Part shown: positions 28,227 through 36,728 of the stretch, piece after piece
Layout of the letters: every line of letters begins with the position of its first letter
Position numbering within the stretch: the first letter of the stretch is position 1
Assembly: GCF_014643835.1 (NCBI RefSeq)
Contig: NZ_BMKD01000004.1
Span: 372,001-436,000, forward strand
Length of the DNA stretch: 64,000 nt
Source: Mucilaginibacter rubeus
GTDB lineage: Bacteria; Bacteroidota; Bacteroidia; Sphingobacteriales; Sphingobacteriaceae
Direction: 5' to 3'
The notes under the pieces: generated by a model
Told to the model about the DNA's origin: nothing
Databases searched by the model: none
What the model saw: only the letters and a program-made list of their open reading frames with translations
Program-made: the position numbers and the translations under genes

Positions 28227-28555
28227 TACTTAATTTCCTCCCCTGATTTTTTTGCTACCCTTACTAATTTGCCGGCGTCATTTTTTTGACGGCCAACACG
28301 GGTTGTATTACCTGTTTTAGGATCAACCAGCATTAGGTTTGAAATATGTATAGCAGCTTCTTGTTTAACAATTCCGCCGTTAGGGTTAGCAGCATTAGGT
28401 TTAGTATGTTTTGATACCATATTGGCACCTTCAACAATAGCCCTGTTCTTATCTACCAAAACCTCAACGATTTTGCCTTGTGATCCTTTTGAATCGCCGG
28501 CGATAACTTTAACCAGGTCGCCTTTACGGATCTTTAATTTTACTTTCTTTTCCAT
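28226..28555 (-). CDS. rplX: Ribosomal protein L24
   Basis: A 109-residue assembly-initiator protein of the 50S subunit with a KOW motif: [40 protein letters not shown] follows. Full length, one base before rplN. Confidence 0.97.
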   Translation of the reverse strand: MEKKVKLKIRKGDLVKVIAGDSKGSQGKIVEVLVDKNRAIVEGANMVSKHTKPNAANPNGGIVKQEAAIHISNLMLVDPKTGNTTRVGRQKNDAGKLVRVAKKSGEEIK

Positions 28556-28556
28556 G

Positions 28557-28925
28557 TTACAATACCTCCGGTGCTAATGATACAATTTTCATAAATTGTT
28601 TCTCGCGCAGTTCCCTTGCAACAGGGCCAAAGATACGTGTACCTCTTGGCTCGTCCTGGTTGTTTAACAACACAGCTGCGTTATCGTCGAAACGGATATA
28701 TGAACCGTCTTTTCTGCGGATCTCTTTTTTAGTGCGCACAACTACGGCTTTTGATACGGTACCTTTTTTCACGTTACCTGATGGTAAAGCGCTTTTTACG
28801 GTAACCACAATTTTATCGCCGATTGATGCATACCTTTTACCGGTACCACCCAATACACGGATCACTAAAACTTCTTTAGCGCCGCTATTGTCGGCTACTG
28901 TTAATCTTGATTCCTGTTGTACCAT
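28557..28925 (-). CDS. rplN: Ribosomal protein L14
   Basis: A 122-residue protein at the subunit interface. [40 protein letters not shown] and the end [10 protein letters not shown] match the family exactly. Confidence 0.98.
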   Translation of the reverse strand: MVQQESRLTVADNSGAKEVLVIRVLGGTGKRYASIGDKIVVTVKSALPSGNVKKGTVSKAVVVRTKKEIRRKDGSYIRFDDNAAVLLNNQDEPRGTRIFGPVARELREKQFMKIVSLAPEVL

Positions 28926-28926
28926 C

Positions 28927-29181
28927 TTATTTAGCCCTTTCTAAAATTTCAACTAATCGCCAGTTTTTGGTTTTGCTCAGCGGGCGGGTTTCCATGATCA
29001 ATACTGTATCGCCTACGCCACAGGTATTGTTTTCATCATGAGCCTTGAATTTGGTAGTTTTCTTTACGAATTTACCATAGATAGGGTGTTTCACCTTACG
29101 CTCAACGGCCACAACAATAGATTTTTCCATCTTGTTGCTTACTACGAGGCCGGTACGTGTTTTTCTTAAATTTCTTTCCAT
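28927..29181 (-). CDS. rpsQ: Ribosomal protein S17
   Basis: An 84-residue OB-fold 16S rRNA-binding protein. [19 protein letters not shown] and [19 protein letters not shown] are diagnostic. Confidence 0.98.
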   Translation of the reverse strand: MERNLRKTRTGLVVSNKMEKSIVVAVERKVKHPIYGKFVKKTTKFKAHDENNTCGVGDTVLIMETRPLSKTKNWRLVEILERAK

Positions 29182-29201
29182 TTTTACTAATGTTTAAAAA
29201 A

Positions 29202-29411
29202 TTAATTCTTTTCAGAAGCGGCCGCCGCTTTACGTTTTGTTAATTCAGTATTTAACTGAGCAATTCCTTTGCGTACTTTGGTTATACGGGACGGGTTCTC
29301 AATAGCTGAAACTGCATGAGCAAATTTCAATTTGGTAAGGGTAGCCCTTTCCTCGCTGATCTTAGCAACAATCTCTTCAGTTGATAGGCCCAAAATTTCT
29401 GAGTTCTTCAT
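29202..29411 (-). CDS. rpmC: Ribosomal protein L29
   Basis: A 69-residue two-helix protein near the nascent-chain exit: MKNSEILGLSTEEIVAKISE, ending in a Lys/Ala tail (KRKAAAASEKN). It is separated from rplP by a 124-nt gap with a tandem-word inverted repeat, whereas in most bacteria the two genes abut. Confidence 0.95.
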   Translation of the reverse strand: MKNSEILGLSTEEIVAKISEERATLTKLKFAHAVSAIENPSRITKVRKGIAQLNTELTKRKAAAASEKN

Positions 29412-29419
29412 TTTTCTTT

Positions 29420-29530
29420 GTTATTTGTTGTCTGTTGGTAAGTTTAAACGTTGTATTGTTTTTATTTGAATGGTGAAATTCGGCATCTAACTTCACAACA
29501 TTAAAACTTTACAACTCTTCAACTAACTCC
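29420..29530. repeat. Degenerate tandem-word inverted repeat, rplP-rpmC gap
   Basis: Left arm 29420-29461 (GTTATTTGTTGTCTGTTGGT...) and right arm 29490-29530 (ACTTCACAACATTAAAACTT...) are imperfect complements built of GTTGTAAAGTTT-like words. Confidence 0.6.
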
Positions 29531-29535
29531 TCAAT

Positions 29536-29958
29536 TTATGCTTCTACGTAATCCCTACGTACAATAAATTTAGTTTGCACCGGTAATTTCTGTGCTGCAA
29601 GGCGTAAAGCCTCTTTAGCAACTTCCAAAGGCACGCCTTCGGCTTCAAAAATGATCCTTCCGGGGCGTACTACCGCAACCCAGTATTCAGGAGCACCTTT
29701 ACCTTTACCCATACGTACCTCTGCAGGTTTCTTGGTTACAGGTTTGTCAGGGAATATCCTGATCCAAACCTGTCCTTCACGTTTCATAAAACGTGTTACA
29801 GCGATACGTGCAGCCTCGATCTGACGGCTGGTAATCCATGCCGCTTCGAGTGATTTAACACCAAAAGATCCGAATGAAAGTTCAGCACCACGGGTGGCTA
29901 AACCTTTCATCCTGCCTTTTTGCATCTTTCTGAACTTCGTTCTTTTTGGCTGTAGCAT
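29536..29958 (-). CDS. rplP: Ribosomal protein L16
   Basis: A 140-residue protein that organises the A-site tRNA region of the 50S subunit. [40 protein letters not shown] and the end [11 protein letters not shown] are characteristic. Confidence 0.98.
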   Translation of the reverse strand: MLQPKRTKFRKMQKGRMKGLATRGAELSFGSFGVKSLEAAWITSRQIEAARIAVTRFMKREGQVWIRIFPDKPVTKKPAEVRMGKGKGAPEYWVAVVRPGRIIFEAEGVPLEVAKEALRLAAQKLPVQTKFIVRRDYVEA

Positions 29959-30008
29959 TTTCTTAAGCTTTTATATCGTTATTCGATATTTGTCTTGTAC
30001 TTTAATTA

Positions 30009-30881
30009 TTATCTCTTACCTGGGCCACCCGGACGGTTTCCACCTTGTCCACCCGGACGGTTTCCACCTTGTCCGCCTGGACGGTTACCACCGCCACGAC
30101 GATCGCCACCTGGTTTCCTGTCGCCACGACGCTCACCGCCGCGCTCGCCGCCTCTTTCGTTACCACGGCCACCAAAGCCTGGTGCACCGCCCTCTGGCCT
30201 GCCACCTTTGCCGCTTGCGCTGCTGGTACCGCCAATGTTTGGAGAAAGATCGCGTTTGCCATAAACCTCGCCTTTGCAGATCCAAACTTTAACACCTATT
30301 TTACCATAGGTAGTTAATGCTTCTGCTAATGCGTAGTCGATGTCAGCACGGAAAGTGTGCAAAGGAATCCTGCCTTCTTTATATTGCTCGCTACGTGCCA
30401 TCTCAGCGCCGCCTAAACGGCCTGAAGTCATTACCTTGATACCTTCGGCACCCATACGCATGGTTGCAGCGATTGTGGTTTTCATGGCACGACGGAAAGA
30501 GATACGTGCTTCTAATTGTTTTGCAATGCCTTCTGCAACTAATTGTGCATCAAGCTCAGGACGTTTGATCTCGAAAATGTTGATCTGAACTTCTTTCTTG
30601 GTAAGTTTTTTCAACTCTTCTTTGATCTTGTCAACTTCCTGACCGCCTTTACCGATCACAATACCCGGACGGGCAGTGTGGATAGTTACGGTAATGCGTT
30701 TTAAAGTACGCTCGATAACTACTTTAGATACACCACCTTTAGCAATACGAGCTGAAAGGTATTTGCGGATTTTTTCGTCTTCAACTAATTTATCGGAGTA
30801 GTTGTTGCCACCGAACCAGTTAGAATCCCAACCTCTGATGATTCCTAACCTGTTACCTATTGGATGTGCTTTCTGTCCCAT
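30009..30881 (-). CDS. rpsC: Ribosomal protein S3 with Gly/Arg-rich C-terminal tail
   Basis: A 290-residue protein. Residues 1-220 are normal S3: [20 protein letters not shown], a KH domain with GKGG ([19 protein letters not shown]) and [19 protein letters not shown]. After that a tail of about 65 residues is made of repeats such as [20 protein letters not shown] and three GGNRPGG units. Typical S3 ends near 210-240. The tail looks like an RGG box, a disordered single-stranded-RNA-binding element. S3 lines the mRNA entry tunnel and acts in helicase activity of the ribosome, so extra RNA contacts there are plausible (inference). Confidence 0.97.
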   Translation of the reverse strand: MGQKAHPIGNRLGIIRGWDSNWFGGNNYSDKLVEDEKIRKYLSARIAKGGVSKVVIERTLKRITVTIHTARPGIVIGKGGQEVDKIKEELKKLTKKEVQINIFEIKRPELDAQLVAEGIAKQLEARISFRRAMKTTIAATMRMGAEGIKVMTSGRLGGAEMARSEQYKEGRIPLHTFRADIDYALAEALTTYGKIGVKVWICKGEVYGKRDLSPNIGGTSSASGKGGRPEGGAPGFGGRGNERGGERGGERRGDRKPGGDRRGGGNRPGGQGGNRPGGQGGNRPGGPGKR

Positions 30882-30887
30882 TTCAAA

Positions 30888-31316
30888 TTAATTGTTATCG
30901 TTTTTACTATCCACAACAAGTGTTACGTGGTTTGAGCGTTTGCGGATACGGTATCCCCTTCCTTGCGGAGCAGGGCGTAACCTTTTTAACTGACGGCCAC
31001 CGCCTACAGATACTTCCTTAACAAAAAGGTTGCTGTCTTCAACACGTTTGCCTTCGTTTTTTGCTTCCCAGTTTTTGATAGCTGATAACAAAAGTTTCTC
31101 TACACGAATAGCAGCTTCTTTGTTAGTAAATTTCAATATGTATAACGCTTTCTCAACGTTTTCACCGCGGATCAAGTCAACCACCAAACGCATTTTGCGT
31201 GGTGAAGTTGGGCAGTCCTGTAACTTAGCAACAGAAGCGCCGCCTACAAGAGCTTTCGCAGCTTCTTTTTGTTGCCTGATCAGTACAGACTTTTTAATTT
31301 TTGTTGTTGCTTCCAT
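30888..31316 (-). CDS. rplV: Ribosomal protein L22
   Basis: A 142-residue protein lining the exit tunnel. The N-terminus ([20 protein letters not shown]) is about 25 residues longer than E. coli L22. The core begins at [20 protein letters not shown], and the tunnel loop is [20 protein letters not shown]. Confidence 0.97.
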   Translation of the reverse strand: MEATTKIKKSVLIRQQKEAAKALVGGASVAKLQDCPTSPRKMRLVVDLIRGENVEKALYILKFTNKEAAIRVEKLLLSAIKNWEAKNEGKRVEDSNLFVKEVSVGGGRQLKRLRPAPQGRGYRIRKRSNHVTLVVDSKNDNN

Positions 31317-31322
31317 TGCCTG

Positions 31323-31589
31323 TTATTTTTTCTTTTCTGCGTGTCCGCGGAATGTACGGGTTGGGGCAAACTCTCCCAGCTTGTGTCCAACCATGTTTTC
31401 TGTTACGTACACAGGGATAAACTTGTTACCGTTGTGTACTGCGAATGTATGACCAACGAAATCAGGAGAGATCATGGAACGACGTGACCATGTTTTTACA
31501 ACTGATTTTTTATTTGCATCATTCAGCACCATAACTTTTTTATCTAAGTTATGATCGATGTAAGGTCCTTTTTTTATTGAACGAGCCAT
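31323..31589 (-). CDS. rpsS: Ribosomal protein S19
   Basis: An 88-residue protein of the 30S head: [40 protein letters not shown] and [20 protein letters not shown]. Its start overlaps the rplB stop by one base. Confidence 0.98.
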   Translation of the reverse strand: MARSIKKGPYIDHNLDKKVMVLNDANKKSVVKTWSRRSMISPDFVGHTFAVHNGNKFIPVYVTENMVGHKLGEFAPTRTFRGHAEKKK

Positions 31590-32416
31590 TATTTCTTCCT
31601 TCTTTCAATGATGTAACGATCCGATGTTTTCTTCTTGTCACGGGTTTTGTAGCCTTTAGCCAATAAACCTTTACGTGAACGTGGGTGACCACCTGAGGCA
31701 CGGCCTTCACCACCACCCATAGGGTGATCTACCGGGTTCATAGCTACACCACGTACCCTTGGCCTGCGGCCTAACCAGCGTTTGCGGCCGGCTTTACCTA
31801 ACACAGCGTTTGCTCTTTCGCCATTTGAAACGGTACCGATAGTTGCCAAACAAGTTGACAGGATCATGCGGGTTTCGCCTGAAGGCAATTTGATGATAGC
31901 ATATTTGCCATCACGTGCTGATAATTGAGCGTAAGTACCGGCGCTGCGGGCAATTACACCACCCTGGCCAGGGTTTAACTCAATGTTGTGAATGATCGAA
32001 CCAAGAGGGATATTCTTTAATGGTAAGGTATTACCTACTTCGGGAGCTGCTGTTTCGCCTGCTGTTACAATTGTACCAACTGTTAAGCCTTCCGGAGCAA
32101 TCATGTACCTTTTCTCGCCATCAGCAAAGTGTAGCAGGGCTATACGTGCCGAACGGTTAGGATCGTACTCGATAGTTGCAACTTTTGCCGGGATATCAAA
32201 CTTATTACGTTTAAAATCAATTAACCTGTATGCTTGTTTATGACCACCACCTAAGTAGCGCATAGTCATTTTACCGCTGTTGTTACGACCGCCCGATCTT
32301 TTGTTTGATGCTACAACCAACGATTTTTCAGGAACGTTTGTTGTGATATCTGAATTAGATACATCAACTCTGAAGCGGGTACCCGGGGTAACCGGTTTAA
32401 ATCTCTTTACTGCCAT
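31589..32416 (-). CDS. rplB: Ribosomal protein L2
   Basis: A 275-residue primary 23S rRNA-binding protein next to the peptidyl-transferase centre. [20 protein letters not shown] and the conserved His in [14 protein letters not shown] are present, as is the basic C-terminus. Confidence 0.98.
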   Translation of the reverse strand: MAVKRFKPVTPGTRFRVDVSNSDITTNVPEKSLVVASNKRSGGRNNSGKMTMRYLGGGHKQAYRLIDFKRNKFDIPAKVATIEYDPNRSARIALLHFADGEKRYMIAPEGLTVGTIVTAGETAAPEVGNTLPLKNIPLGSIIHNIELNPGQGGVIARSAGTYAQLSARDGKYAIIKLPSGETRMILSTCLATIGTVSNGERANAVLGKAGRKRWLGRRPRVRGVAMNPVDHPMGGGEGRASGGHPRSRKGLLAKGYKTRDKKKTSDRYIIERRKK

Positions 32417-32424
32417 TTCTATAA

Positions 32425-32715
32425 TTATATATTGCTGTAAAAATCAATTACTTCTCCGTCCTTCAACGTAATGATCGCTTTTTTGTAAGTAGCTGAACGG
32501 CCCTGAACGGCGCCTGCCTTAGTATTGCGAGTTTTAAGTTTGCCGACGTATTTCATGGTGTTTACCGCCGTAACGTTTACACCGTACATTGCCTCAATGG
32601 CACTCTTGATCTGAATTTTGTTAGCCCTGTGATCAACTTTGAAAGCATAACGGTTAAGCTTGTCAGTTAACTGAGTAACTTTTTCAGTAAGTAGGGGTTG
32701 TTTTAAAATTTCCAT
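32425..32715 (-). CDS. rplW: Ribosomal protein L23
   Basis: A 96-residue exit-site protein that docks trigger factor and [43 protein letters not shown] and [10 protein letters not shown]. Full length. Confidence 0.97.
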   Translation of the reverse strand: MEILKQPLLTEKVTQLTDKLNRYAFKVDHRANKIQIKSAIEAMYGVNVTAVNTMKYVGKLKTRNTKAGAVQGRSATYKKAIITLKDGEVIDFYSNI

Positions 32716-32717
32716 AA

Positions 32718-33350
32718 TTACTTAGCTAATGCTTCCTCCAAAGTTTTAACAGCACCTGTAGTTAACAACAGCTTGCCTGCGTTTAACACATCATAAGTGT
32801 TAAGCTGCTCAACTGAAATTACTTTGCTTTTCTTCAGGTTCCTGCTTGATAAATACACATTGTTATTTTCGGCAGATGCTACTACTAATAATGTTTTTTC
32901 ATTAGTAACATTCAGATCGGCCTCAAGCTTAAGGTAGTTTTTAGTTTTGATGCTATCAAAGCTAAAATCCTCTAACACTAAAATATTGTTATCTTTTGCT
33001 TTGTATGATAAAGCTGATTTACGGGCCAGTGATTTAAGCTTTTTGTTTAATTTGAAGCTATAATCGCGTGGCTGCGGACCGAATACACGGCCACCACCGT
33101 TAAATAATGGTGATTTAATACCACCGGCACGGGCACCGCCTGTACCTTTTTGTTTGTATAATTTGCGGGTTGAACCTGCAATTTCATTACGCTGTTTTGA
33201 TTTGTGTGTACCCTGACGCTGGTTAGCAAGAAATTGCTTAACATCAAGATAGATAGCGTGATCATTTGGCTCAATACCGAAAACCGACTCAGGAAGCTGC
33301 ACCTTGGCACCTGTTTCTTTACCTGATACGTTTAATACGTTAACTTCCAT
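32718..33350 (-). CDS. rplD: Ribosomal protein L4
   Basis: A 210-residue protein. The tunnel loop is [20 protein letters not shown] with [20 protein letters not shown]. In E. coli L4 represses its own operon by binding the leader, but no equivalent leader fold is proven here. Confidence 0.97.
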   Translation of the reverse strand: MEVNVLNVSGKETGAKVQLPESVFGIEPNDHAIYLDVKQFLANQRQGTHKSKQRNEIAGSTRKLYKQKGTGGARAGGIKSPLFNGGGRVFGPQPRDYSFKLNKKLKSLARKSALSYKAKDNNILVLEDFSFDSIKTKNYLKLEADLNVTNEKTLLVVASAENNNVYLSSRNLKKSKVISVEQLNTYDVLNAGKLLLTTGAVKTLEEALAK

Positions 33351-33351
33351 C

Positions 33352-33969
33352 TTATTTATCCACTATTACGAATGAACCCTTAGCTCCGGGGATGGAACCT
33401 TTAACTACTAACAGATTCTGCTCCGCGAAAACCTTAACTACTTCAAGGTTTTGTATTTTAACACGGGCGTTTCCGGTTTGACCTGCCATGCGCATACCTT
33501 TAAATACACGTGATGGCCATGATGACGCACCCAAAGAACCTGGCGCACGTAAACGGTTGTGCTGACCGTGAGTTTGCATACCCACGCCGCCAAAACCATG
33601 ACGTTTTACCACACCCTGAAAACCCTTACCTTTTGAGGTACCTACCACGTCAACAAAATCTCCCGCAGCAAAAATGTCGACAGTAACGGTGTCGCCTAAT
33701 GCTTTTTGATCTTCGAAAGTTTTGAATTCAACCAGTTTACGCTTTGGAGCGCTACCGGCTTTCTGGAAGTGTCCTTTTAGAGGGGCAGAAGTGTTTTTTT
33801 CCTTTTTGTCGCCATACGCTAACTGAACAGCAGCGTATCCGTCTGTATCCACAGACTTAACTTGTGTTACCACGCAAGGGCCAGCTTCGATTACTGTGCA
33901 GGGAATGTTTTTCCCTGTTTCGTCGAAAATGCTGGTCATTCCTACTTTTTTACCAATAATTCCTGACAT
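33352..33969 (-). CDS. rplC: Ribosomal protein L3
   Basis: A 205-residue 23S rRNA-binding protein. The start at 33969 ([20 protein letters not shown]) is taken because the 24 nt before it add a non-family [28 protein letters not shown] and [20 protein letters not shown] are diagnostic. First gene of the block: no rpsJ precedes it. Confidence 0.97.
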   Translation of the reverse strand: MSGIIGKKVGMTSIFDETGKNIPCTVIEAGPCVVTQVKSVDTDGYAAVQLAYGDKKEKNTSAPLKGHFQKAGSAPKRKLVEFKTFEDQKALGDTVTVDIFAAGDFVDVVGTSKGKGFQGVVKRHGFGGVGMQTHGQHNRLRAPGSLGASSWPSRVFKGMRMAGQTGNARVKIQNLEVVKVFAEQNLLVVKGSIPGAKGSFVIVDK

Positions 33970-33993
33970 TTTTTTAATTGTTTTTGTGCCCAT

Positions 33994-34011
33994 CGAAGCA
34001 GTAGGGCTTCG
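33994..34011 (-). promoter_or_regulatory. Hairpin in the rplC leader
   Basis: CGAAGC (33994-33999) and GCTTCG (34006-34011) lie 25-42 nt upstream of the rplC ATG, inside the short leader made from the promoter at 34044-34074. It could take part in autoregulation; not testable by eye. Confidence 0.4.
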
Positions 34012-34043
34012 TTCAAGGCATATTTCTCCCCCGAAAGGGACGG

Positions 34044-34074
34044 CAAAGATAGAAACTTTGTATTAATTATCAAA
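34044..34074 (-). promoter_or_regulatory. Promoter of the ribosomal protein operon
   Basis: On the minus strand: TTTG, exactly 19 nt, then TATCTTTG, a perfect match to the Bacteroidota consensus TTTG/TAnnTTTG. Transcription would begin near 34038, about 70 nt before the rplC start. Confidence 0.88.
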
Positions 34075-34363
34075 TAGTTAGTAAGTTATTTTTTTATAAT
34101 TTTTGCATCCGCGTTTTAACATATGTTTGAAAGGTATTTGGCTAAGCATTAGCCGGTTTGATTTTTTGACTTTTCATAGCCATTTTGGGAGGTATGTTAC
34201 AACATCACCCGGTTGACGGCGTAAAACTGAAGATGGGCCGGGGAAATTTTTAAAGATTGGGGGGATTAAGGGGAAGGTTACTATAGCCCATATCCGCTAT
34301 GCCAACTACAATAATTGCCATCCCAATGATCAGGGCTTAAATTTAATGATTGGAATTTCATAA
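34075..34363. other. Non-coding gap between the rplC promoter and the VapBC module
   Basis: AT-rich DNA on the rplC side, then more mixed sequence. No gene, repeat or RNA was recognised. The standard upstream partners rpsJ, fusA, rpsG and rpsL are not here. Confidence 0.5.
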
Positions 34364-34384
34364 ATTTGAATTTAAACTTCAAAT
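34364..34384 (+). promoter_or_regulatory. Operator/promoter of the VapBC-like module
   Basis: ATTTGAA-TTTAAAC-TTCAAAT is a perfect 7-bp inverted repeat ending one base before the antitoxin ATG. It overlaps a -7-like box TAAATTTG (34361-34368). The position suits autorepression by the toxin-antitoxin complex, the usual mode in this class. Confidence 0.6.
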
Positions 34385-34385
34385 A

Positions 34386-34592
34386 ATGGATACTTTACTT
34401 ATAGAAGTAACTAATCAAAACGCATATAACCTGCTCAGGGAGCTTGAAAAGTTGCATTTGATCAAAGTTCTCAAAAACACTTCCTCTCCTAAAATAAAGT
34501 TATCAGATAAATTTGCTGGCAAATTACCAATCGCTGATGCTGAGAAACTCCAGGAACACATTAAACAAAGCCGTAAAGAATGGGATATTTGA
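34386..34592 (+). CDS. Antitoxin of a PIN-toxin (VapBC-type) module
   Basis: A 68-residue protein, MDTLLIEVTNQNAYNLLREL ... ISDADAEK-type middle and EHIKQSRKEWDI at the end. The start at 34386 is preferred to one at 34350, which would lie upstream of the operator. It has an N-terminal strand-helix-helix and a helical C-terminal arm. It resembles small Bacteroidota antitoxins rather than the AbrB-type VapB. It overlaps the toxin by 13 bp, as in the 17199 module. Confidence 0.75.
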   Translation: MDTLLIEVTNQNAYNLLRELEKLHLIKVLKNTSSPKIKLSDKFAGKLPIADAEKLQEHIKQSRKEWDI

Positions 34593-34960
34593 TTGATAGC
34601 AACGCTATAATTGATTATCTGAGCGGCAATCTGCCTGAAAAAGGTATGCTTTGGATGAATGATGTAATCAATGAAACTCCTGTTGTTTCTGTAATTGTAA
34701 AAATTGAAGTATTAGGCTATAAAAATTCTCCTGAAACTGACCAATTATTAAATGAATTTATTGGTGCTTGTATAATGATTCCATTATCGGATGAAATTAT
34801 AGATCAGACTATTCAACTTAAAAAGGCACACAAGATAAAAACTCCCGACGCCATCATAGCAGCTACCGCCAAATCGCTTGGATTTACGCTGATTTCACGC
34901 AATACCGGTGACTTTAAAAAAATAAAAGGGTTAATAGTATCTAATCCATGGACGGTTTAA
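34580..34960 (+). CDS. PIN-domain toxin, VapC family
   Basis: A 126-residue ribonuclease. The four acidic positions of the PIN active site are in place: D6 (LIDSNAIIDYL), E43 (VKIEVLGY), D90 (KTPDAIIAATA) and D111 (SRNTGDFKKI). VapC toxins cut tRNA or rRNA in the presence of Mg or Mn. The frame is intact, unlike the YoeB-like toxin at 17393. The module lies just upstream of the ribosomal operon on the opposite strand. Confidence 0.93.
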   Translation: MGYLIDSNAIIDYLSGNLPEKGMLWMNDVINETPVVSVIVKIEVLGYKNSPETDQLLNEFIGACIMIPLSDEIIDQTIQLKKAHKIKTPDAIIAATAKSLGFTLISRNTGDFKKIKGLIVSNPWTV

Positions 34961-35125
34961 CTCCTATTTCAGAAAATCAGTTTTTTTGTCACTTTTAGTT
35001 CCTCCAACATTAACTAAACAATGTTTTTTGTACCCTAATGCAAACAATTAACAGTCGGACACCATAAGCCAGCATTCCGAAAAATGAAATCCTCCTGCTG
35101 TTTCTATTAAGGCCTTTCTAAATAT

Positions 35126-36613
35126 TCAGTTCTTTACTATGGCAACTATTTTTTTTTGAACAAGTGCATTGTCTTGCGCAAACAAGCTAAAGCGTACACC
35201 GCCGCGGGTTTCAAAACTGTCTTTTTTTATTAATTGCCTGCTTTTCAATAGTTCAGAAAGTTTCCGGGGTTGATCTTCAACGGAATATGTAAGTACCCAC
35301 AAACGCTTAACGGCATAAGGAGGATGCGTATTTAAAAGGCCATCCCTATAGATTACATCGAGCCCCTCATTTATAATACCTAAATCTTTATAGTATTTTA
35401 CCGGTAAGCCTGTTAAGTTGCCGGTATAAAGGGCATCGCCTTTTTCAAATTTTTTATTGATGGTTTCAATCCCCCTTTTAATATCATCATGCTGCGTGTA
35501 CGGTGGCTGATGTATAAATACAACCCTGGCCATTAATGCCGGAAGCAGTAAAAAGATAAAACCGATAACTTTTCCAAATCTCAGATGAGATAGCCCGGTG
35601 ACTAAAAACTCACAGCTAAATACACACGTAATGACCAGGCCAGGGGTTAAGTACAAATATAAGCGGGTTTCAAATGGATATAATTTAAGCCCGGATAAAA
35701 CAAGATGGACGCAAACCGGCAGTAATGTTAATATCATGAGATCGTATCTTCTGTACCTAACCAACAGTATGACCCCCAAGCCGAATAATGCCATAATACA
35801 GCTCCCGATAAGTTGCCCGAAGTAAAAAAGAAAATAAAAAATGCCGTGAAAACGACCTGCTATCCACCCCCAAAACGACGAATCAAGGGGCATAAAAGCA
35901 CCCGCGTTTGACCAGTAACCAACCATTTTATGTTGTGTTGGGTGGCTGTAGATAAACACAAAATAATATAAAGCAAAGAAAACACCCCAACACAAATTGG
36001 TGATTATAAAATGCCTGCCCAGGGGCCTATTTTCCGATCTCGATTTATAAAACAGGTATACATCAACCGTAAGCAGGATAATCGGTGTGATGTTGGAGAG
36101 ATATATGCAGATTAAGCCCAGTACCAAAAGCTTATAGTAAAACCCCTTTAATGCTTTCTCTTCAATCAACAGATAATAGAATATGGTAATTACCAGAAGA
36201 TCGACAATATACTGCTTGGCCTCGCTCGAGTAATAAATTATGGTTTGATTAAAAACAACCAGGCTCAATCCTAAAATAATGCTGTAAATGCTTTTGAAAA
36301 GCCTGCTTAGTATCCGGGCAAACAGAGGCAGGAACGCCAAATAGCAGATAAGTGGAAATACCTTAAGCGCATAATCAGATCTGGGCACCAGCGATATAAA
36401 TGCTTTTTGAATAAGCAGGAACAACACAGGCGCAACCCCATTATAATCAAGAGGCCGGAACAGACCAACAGCATTACGGTGTATTAAATTAAGGGTTAAT
36501 ACAGCTTCATCAAGCCATACGCCCCGGTCGCTTAAAAATTGAATCCCCGCTAATATTATTGCGATTATAAAAAGGGCACTTAAAACAAATCTTTGGGTTA
36601 GGTATCTGTTCAC
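35126..36613 (-). CDS. GT-C-fold membrane glycosyltransferase (GT39/ArnT-like)
   Basis: A 495-residue protein with about ten hydrophobic helices and a soluble C-terminal part. The first periplasmic loop contains GVWLDEAVLTLN, with the Asp-Glu pair typical of dolichyl/undecaprenyl-phosphate-sugar glycosyltransferases of the PMT/ArnT superfamily. SEAKQYIVDLL is another loop feature seen in this group. It would transfer a lipid-linked sugar to an envelope acceptor. No partner genes lie nearby. Confidence 0.8.
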   Translation of the reverse strand: MNRYLTQRFVLSALFIIAIILAGIQFLSDRGVWLDEAVLTLNLIHRNAVGLFRPLDYNGVAPVLFLLIQKAFISLVPRSDYALKVFPLICYLAFLPLFARILSRLFKSIYSIILGLSLVVFNQTIIYYSSEAKQYIVDLLVITIFYYLLIEEKALKGFYYKLLVLGLICIYLSNITPIILLTVDVYLFYKSRSENRPLGRHFIITNLCWGVFFALYYFVFIYSHPTQHKMVGYWSNAGAFMPLDSSFWGWIAGRFHGIFYFLFYFGQLIGSCIMALFGLGVILLVRYRRYDLMILTLLPVCVHLVLSGLKLYPFETRLYLYLTPGLVITCVFSCEFLVTGLSHLRFGKVIGFIFLLLPALMARVVFIHQPPYTQHDDIKRGIETINKKFEKGDALYTGNLTGLPVKYYKDLGIINEGLDVIYRDGLLNTHPPYAVKRLWVLTYSVEDQPRKLSELLKSRQLIKKDSFETRGGVRFSLFAQDNALVQKKIVAIVKN

Positions 36614-36728
36614 TTAAATTTCGTTTAAGGCTTTTTAGATTTGAGTCTAAACTACAAAAGTATTTAGATTTTTCCCCGAAAGCTAACCAACAAAAACCGG
36701 CACCGCACCTGTCGCCCGGAACATTACC

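Noticed and set aside
30002-30295. Alternative frames through the Gly/Arg tail of S3
   Set aside because: Low-complexity GC-rich DNA opens several frames; only the S3 frame continues a known protein.
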